Positions 58,701 to 64,000 of a DNA stretch of 64,000 nucleotides are shown here, piece after piece (the first letter of the stretch is position 1; each line of letters starts with the position of its first letter). Source of the DNA: Whalleya microplaca (taxonomy: Eukaryota; Ascomycota; Sordariomycetes; Xylariales; Xylariaceae); NCBI GenBank assembly GCA_022497155.1, contig MU385752.1:186001-250000 (forward strand). The letters run 5' to 3'. Below the pieces are notes generated by a model. The model was not told the origin of the DNA and made no database searches. It worked only from the letters and a program-made list of their open reading frames with translations. The position numbers and the translations under genes are program-made.

Positions 58701-61700
58701 ACGATCCATCCCGTATTGTATGGGCAATCGGGTCCAAAGTCTGCGGCTAGTTCGACGCCAGCGAACCCATTTTCTTTAAGCAAAACATCCCAAGTGTCAG
58801 AAGAGACATTAGGTGACAACATTCGACCATCGTCAACACCGAGCCACCAGCCGGGAAACAGGCCGAAAATAAATCCCACGTTCCACCCATCGGGTATACT
58901 GCCCTCTTGCAATATAAGCTTTCCTCCAGGTTTCAGTGCTTGCCGCACACGCCGCAAAGTACCAGCCATGTCGGATGAGATATGCAGTACACCAACAGCT
59001 ACAACGACATCGTAGTCTCCAGAATTGTAACCCTGCTCAGCATAGTCTTGCTCAATATCTAGTGTTCCAAATGTCATCTGGGAAAGGAACGGTTCAAACT
59101 CCGCTTTCGCTTGATCTAGAAATGCTGCTGAGACATCTGTAAAGTCATACCGATTACACCGTAATGGCCCCTTTGAATTTTCTGGCGACGCACAAAGTGC
59201 CTGTATCAGCATTCTGGCACCAGAACCAGTGCCTCCTCCTACTTCCAGAATATTCATTCCGGGAGATTGATGAGCCAGGAGATCAACGTAGCTTGCAATT
59301 TTCATTGCACAAGTATGAGAAAGTAATTCCTTATAGCCGTTTCCTAAGAAGCCAGGATAGATCAGAAGTTCCAGAAGGCTGACATCGCCGTTGAAGATAC
59401 CTAAGAGGTTTGAAGCAACTTCGGCGTATAGTCGTCCAATATCATTGGCATTTCTGATACGGTCGAGGACTTCGTCATATGAGGGCGACACTTCTTCACA
59501 TCGCGTGCGCATTCTACGTGCGAGATGATATTCTAACCATCGCCAGTAGTGAGGTCGCCACGAATCCTTCCTGTCGATAGAGTTCGCGTCGACGGACTTG
59601 ACTAGCCTCTTGAGGGACAGTTCTACGAGGAGATCTAGGTCCGCATAAAAGTGAGTCATATCATGCTCATTTGGGTGTAATTTATCGAGTAGTGAGGCAA
59701 GCTCCTCTCGACTTATGTGTTCTAGGGATGGCTTCGTATCAACATGCATGCAGAGGTACGGTGGTTTTGGAGGTGAGAGCTGTCCCCCTCGCGAGCCCGG
59801 GAGACTTGTCAGTTCAAGGTCATGGTACCGTAACCTTACATCCTCGGGGTTGGCACCGTTGAAAACAACTCCATTACAGGAGAACCTTCGACTCTTCTCT
59901 GCATCGACCACGGTGTGTGCTGTGGCGGTTTCTAGCTCGGGCCAGGCTAACCCTTTCCCCGATACCCAAAGGTGATCTATACGAGTTGGTATAGACGTAG
60001 GTATCGTCTTGGTACCTCCGTTCGTGAGCACCGTGCATGGGAGGTGAAAAACTGTATCCATTGACGCAGGATGGACGACGTGTTTATCCGTTACTGTAGA
60101 GTTGAATAAGGATATTTCAGCTGTGGCTTGTTTCAACTCATCGTCGTATGTTTGATTCCGCGCTAGTCGGAATTGTGGCCCATATTCATATCCGCAATAC
60201 TCGTTCAAGAAATCGTACATGTGTTGTGCGTCGATGGGCTTTCCCTTACTCGACTGCAGGGCAGCAAAGGTTTCAGGCAACTTTTGTTGCTGCTCGTCAC
60301 TCTTGCCTGCAACCCACCTGTTGGAGGATTCTGGCTTCTCAATAGAAATGAGCCCACGACAGTTGACTATCCAGTTATTCTCTCCGATGCACGACTGGAT
60401 TTTGAATTCGTAAAAGGTTTCACCCTGGGCCGTGCTTCGAAGTTCATTCAAGGAAGTTTGAACCTCAAGGCCCTTCGAGTTGGCTGTTAGGTCCATGGCA
60501 TTTAAGAACGATACATCGCGGAGAACATAGCCATTGCTGTCTTCTGAATCCCCACTCAGCTGTTTCAAAGCTTCTATAGCCATGACTATCATTCCTGCCG
60601 CTGGGTAGAGTACTGTGTCGTTAATTACATGATCTTCTATCCAAGGCAACTCTGTCACTTTTAGAACATGCCGCCAGCGGGCTTCGGAGGGGTTCCACTC
60701 TCGGGAACGAACACCTAAGAGTTCAGAAGTAGGGTATTCCGCAAGCCGGTAGTTTCGACTAAGTTGAGTCTCATGCCAGTAACTTTGCGAGTGATCAAAT
60801 GGATATTCGGGCAAGTCAACTAACAAGGATCGCGACACAGTCGCACCTTTCAAAGGCTCATTGACCGCTCTTAGGTTTATGCGGACTCCCATGCTGTGTA
60901 GCTTCCCTATTTCACTAAGTGCTGTAGACAATGCGGATTCGCCTCTTCTTAAGACTGATCCGTAACCAATCGATGATCGCTGGGGCAAGGAGAGAAGAAT
61001 TTCACGAATAGGAGCTTTAAGCGCCGCATGTGGACCTATCTCCATGAGATAATCGATAGCGCCGACCGGAGTAGCTGTAGGTTGCTCGCACATAGCGCGA
61101 ATGGCTCGATAGAACTGCACGGGTGAGTTCATGTTCAAGGTCCAGTATGCAGGATCCAGCAGCTCAGTTGCAGACACCCTCTTCCCGGTGACACTTGATA
61201 TCATCGGCACTCGCTTGCAATCTTTTCTCTCCGATAGAGCACCAATCATTGAGTGGTACTTATCAGAGATCTGGTTCATTTGTCGAGTATGATACGCCAC
61301 CGTTACTCGAAGCTTGCGAGCAAAAATTCCCTGCTCGTGCAGGCGAGACTCAAGCTGGTCAACAAGTGCTTGCTCACCAGCCACAGTGATGCTATTGGGG
61401 CTATTAATACATGCAATAGAGATCCCAAATGATGTGGCGCCTTGATTTAGGGTAGCGATGAGGTCTCTCACGCCCCCTTCTGAAGACCCTACGGCCATCA
61501 TGGCCCCGGCGGGCTCCGATTCCGGATGCTCAGACAGTTCAGATGAAGTGAGACCTCTGAGGTAGGCTAATTTCCACGCCGATTCAGCTGATATATAACC
61601 CCCAGCATACCTGTCAAATGTGTTAATTTCGTAGGTTACCAAAAGCTGGACCGTTCAGAATACATACGCGGATGCTATCTCTCCTGATGAATGACCTGCT

Positions 61701-64000
61701 ACTGCAGTAGGCTCTACGCCAAAACTGCTCAGCAAATTTACCATCGCCACCTGAAGCACTGTACAGATCGTCTGGCTGAACTCAGAACCATCGATACGTG
61801 ATATTTCCTTATTCTTCAGTAGTTCATCTTTGAATGATTAGCAATGTCTTTGATCAGTTTCTATCAATAATGTTACCTCTTATAGACCATTGGCATCCCA
61901 AGCCTTCGATGTAATAATTAGCTCGATCTAGCTCAGCGGCAAAGGGGGGATAAGACATGAGTTCCTTTCCCATTGCAAACCACTGCGCACCCTGTCCACT
62001 GAAAATGTAACCAATGCGCGGTGGAGTCGATGATATTTGAACAGGAGACGACATCCCTGCTTGCAGCGTTCCTAGCTCCGCTGGGTTTTCCACTGCAGCA
62101 AATGACCTCCATTGGAGGTGACTTCGATGGCTGTCTAGGGTATAGGCAAGGTTATCAAGGAATGAGTTGTGGCCTTCCATCAGTAGTGGTGTTTCGGCTA
62201 CATGGCTCTCATAAGCCTGAGCAACTCTGGCGAGGCCGTTCTTGTCAGAGGTGGACCAAACCAACAACTTAGGTAGATGGTGTTCACGGAGACCATTTGC
62301 ACCACCCTCTAAACTATTCGTGGTAGTGCCATCTGAGAGAAGGTGTGGAATGGGCTGTGTGCAGTGCTTTCCAGATAAGTTTCGAAGGCTCAAGTAATGG
62401 TAGGCGTCGTCAATTACGATATGGGTATTGGAACCGCCATAGCCAAATGAGTTAACCGAAGCTCGTCGCAAGCCTTGGGTTGGCCATGGGATAGCCTTTT
62501 CCGGAAACTAAATATACGACGTTAGGAGATGCTATGCATTATCTAATTTTGAGAGGGGCTATACTGCCTACCTTCAAACCCAATGATTGTGCATCGATTT
62601 TCGGGTTCAACTTCTCAAAGTTGGCGTTGGGAGGAATGATGCCTTTCTCTAGTGCGAGAACAGTCTTTACGATGCTGGCTATAGAACTTGCCCCTTCTAA
62701 ATGGCCAATATTTGACTTGGCGGCTCCGCTTCTCAAACGATCAGTATAATGTAATTCCAACTTCGTCATGGCTGAGGGAGAGTAGTTGACAGTCTTACAC
62801 GTATAAGGGGTCAATGGCAGTGCGATGTTGTCGGAATGCTGAACCCATCCCTTGAGTCTCCAGCGGATCCCCGAGTGGAGTACCGGTACCATGTGCTTCG
62901 AAATATCTGGTTGAGGCCATCGAAAGGCCTGCTTTCAAATATGTTTCCTTGATGAGGGTCTCTTGAGCCTGAAGGCTCGGCTGGGTGATACCAGGGGTAC
63001 GGCCATCTTCATTAGAACGAGTTGAGCGAATGACTGCTCGAATAGTGTTGTTATCTTTGATTGCATCTCCTAGTCTTTTCAGGACAAGGACACCAATACC
63101 TTCTCCGCGAGCGTATCCATTGGCTCTGTGGTCAAATGAATAACACCGGCCGTCCGGCGAGAGAAAGCTAAGATTTGATAGCCAAGTGAAGTATTCTGGC
63201 GAGAAAAGCAGGTTGCAACCAGCCACCATACTCTTTGACAAGTTCAATCAGCAAAAGTCATACATAAATATTCAAATCACATACCATCTCACAACTGCCA
63301 TTTCGCAATGCCTGACAAGCTATGTCGACTGCTATTGCACTGCTCGAGCACGCGGAATCCAAAGCAACGCTTGGTCCATGAAGGTTGAAAAACCAACTCA
63401 ACCTGTTGGCTAACATACTGAGACCTATACCTAGGGCGGCATATGTCGGAGAGAACTCGGCATCGCGAGCTATCTGGAGCATATAATCCTGACTGAGACA
63501 GCCTGTGTAAACAGCTGTGGAAGAGCCGGAAAGTTCTTCCATCGTGATGCCGGCTGCATTCATAGTTAGAGCGAAGGCAAAAATTGGATAGTTAGTGAAG
63601 CATACCATTTTCAAGGGCTCTGTAGGCTGTTTCGAGAAGCCATCTCTGCATAGGATCTATGGCCGCTGCTTCGGCAGGTGAAATCGAAAAGAAGCTCGCA
63701 TCGAAGACAGAAAGATCGTCTTCGATGAAATGTGCCCCACGTATTGGAAGCTTGACAGTTAGTCAAAGACTTATCGATGCAAGAGATAAGTGCTTACTTT
63801 ATCATTCTTCTTTTTCATGCGGTCTGGAGGGAATTCTGTCATTGCACAACGTTTCTCCATGATCATTTTCCAGAAAGCCTCTGGTGATGTGGCATCCTGC
63901 GGAAACTTGATAGAGAACCCGCATATTGCTATCGAATCCTCGTCATTACCATCGATCTCTAATTCCCTTATGTGAACAAACGATGAACTCTCCGAGTCAG
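55789..64000 (-). CDS. highly reducing polyketide synthase (KS-AT-DH-MT-ER-KR-ACP), 5' end beyond the window
   Basis: Ten exons in the window on the minus strand: 64000-63798, 63750-63606, 63553-63285, 63232-62799, 62728-62572, 62507-61877, 61827-61668, 61610-57074, 57017-56697 and 56643-55789. All frames close and code for 2,569 residues; the start codon lies to the right. Order (residues of the visible part): KS 17-430 (Cys in DSACSSS, His in [12 protein letters not shown] and [10 protein letters not shown]); AT ~565-860 (GHSSGE); DH ~960-1250 (His in [12 protein letters not shown]); MT ~1400-1560 ([10 protein letters not shown]); ER ~1870-2170; KR ~2195-2400 (GGLGGLG); ACP ~2490-2565 (Ser in GLDSL). 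No thioesterase, so release needs another enzyme. It builds a methyl-branched, reduced polyketide chain in the cytosol. The ER nucleotide motif reads [11 protein letters not shown] instead of the usual GGVG form, and the DH motif has Asp where Gly is usual. Product unknown. Confidence 0.92.

Noticed and set aside
56640..63800. Frameshifts breaking the PKS into separate pieces
   Set aside because: Each break coincides with GT..AG introns that restore conserved PKS motifs in frame; the PKS is intact in the window.

Overview
The window comes from the nuclear genome of a filamentous ascomycete, most likely a Sordariomycete; this is inferred from gene content and intron style, with no marker gene to fix the species. 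Genes are monocistronic and widely spaced. They carry short introns of about 59-144 nt, mostly with GTNNGT donors and CTAAC-type branch sites. The content is typical of such fungi: a highly reducing polyketide synthase, a Zn2Cys6 regulator, Dcp1, an Mep/Amt ammonium permease and a Mug190-like SMP/C2 protein. AT-rich gene-free islands suggest decayed repeats.

Layout. 1-2.3 kb: a low-complexity zinc-ribbon protein, possibly cut by the window edge. 4-9.4 kb: Dcp1 (-) and an OCRL-type inositol polyphosphate 5-phosphatase (+), divergent, with a 14-nt tandem array of GATA motifs between them. 9.4-16.7 kb: gene-poor. 16.7-18.4 kb: ammonium transporter. 19.2-21.6 kb: a second Cys-rich/RGG-rich orphan protein. 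23.5-27.7 kb: a repeat-rich patch holding a three-exon gene split by a young 1,330-bp copia-type LTR element, a decayed paralogue of that gene, and a SINE-like pol III unit. 27.8-29.9 kb: Zn2Cys6 factor (-). 33-37.3 kb: Mug190-like SMP/C2 protein (-). 38.5-39.1 kb: methyltransferase (-). 40.6-46.7 kb: amidase (+), GH36 alpha-galactosidase (-) and ThuA-like protein (-). 50.3-51 kb: four-TM orphan. 51.6-53.6 kb: GMC oxidoreductase broken by one nonsense codon (-). 55.8-64 kb: reducing PKS (-), running off the right edge.

How the genes work together. The housekeeping genes (mRNA decapping, phosphoinositide turnover, ammonium uptake, membrane-contact lipid transfer) are independent. The right end looks like the edge of a secondary-metabolite locus: PKS plus a GMC oxidoreductase that now has an in-frame TGA, so the pathway as encoded here may be incomplete. 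The 23.5-27.2 kb patch is the most instructive stretch. When the LTR element and one copy of its GCATT target duplication are disregarded, the interrupted reading frame closes exactly. The three exons then read as a 222-codon gene of unknown family with a repeated acidic tail.

All gene models were spliced by eye from splice sites and reading frame. No database search was available, so family names rest on recognised motifs.
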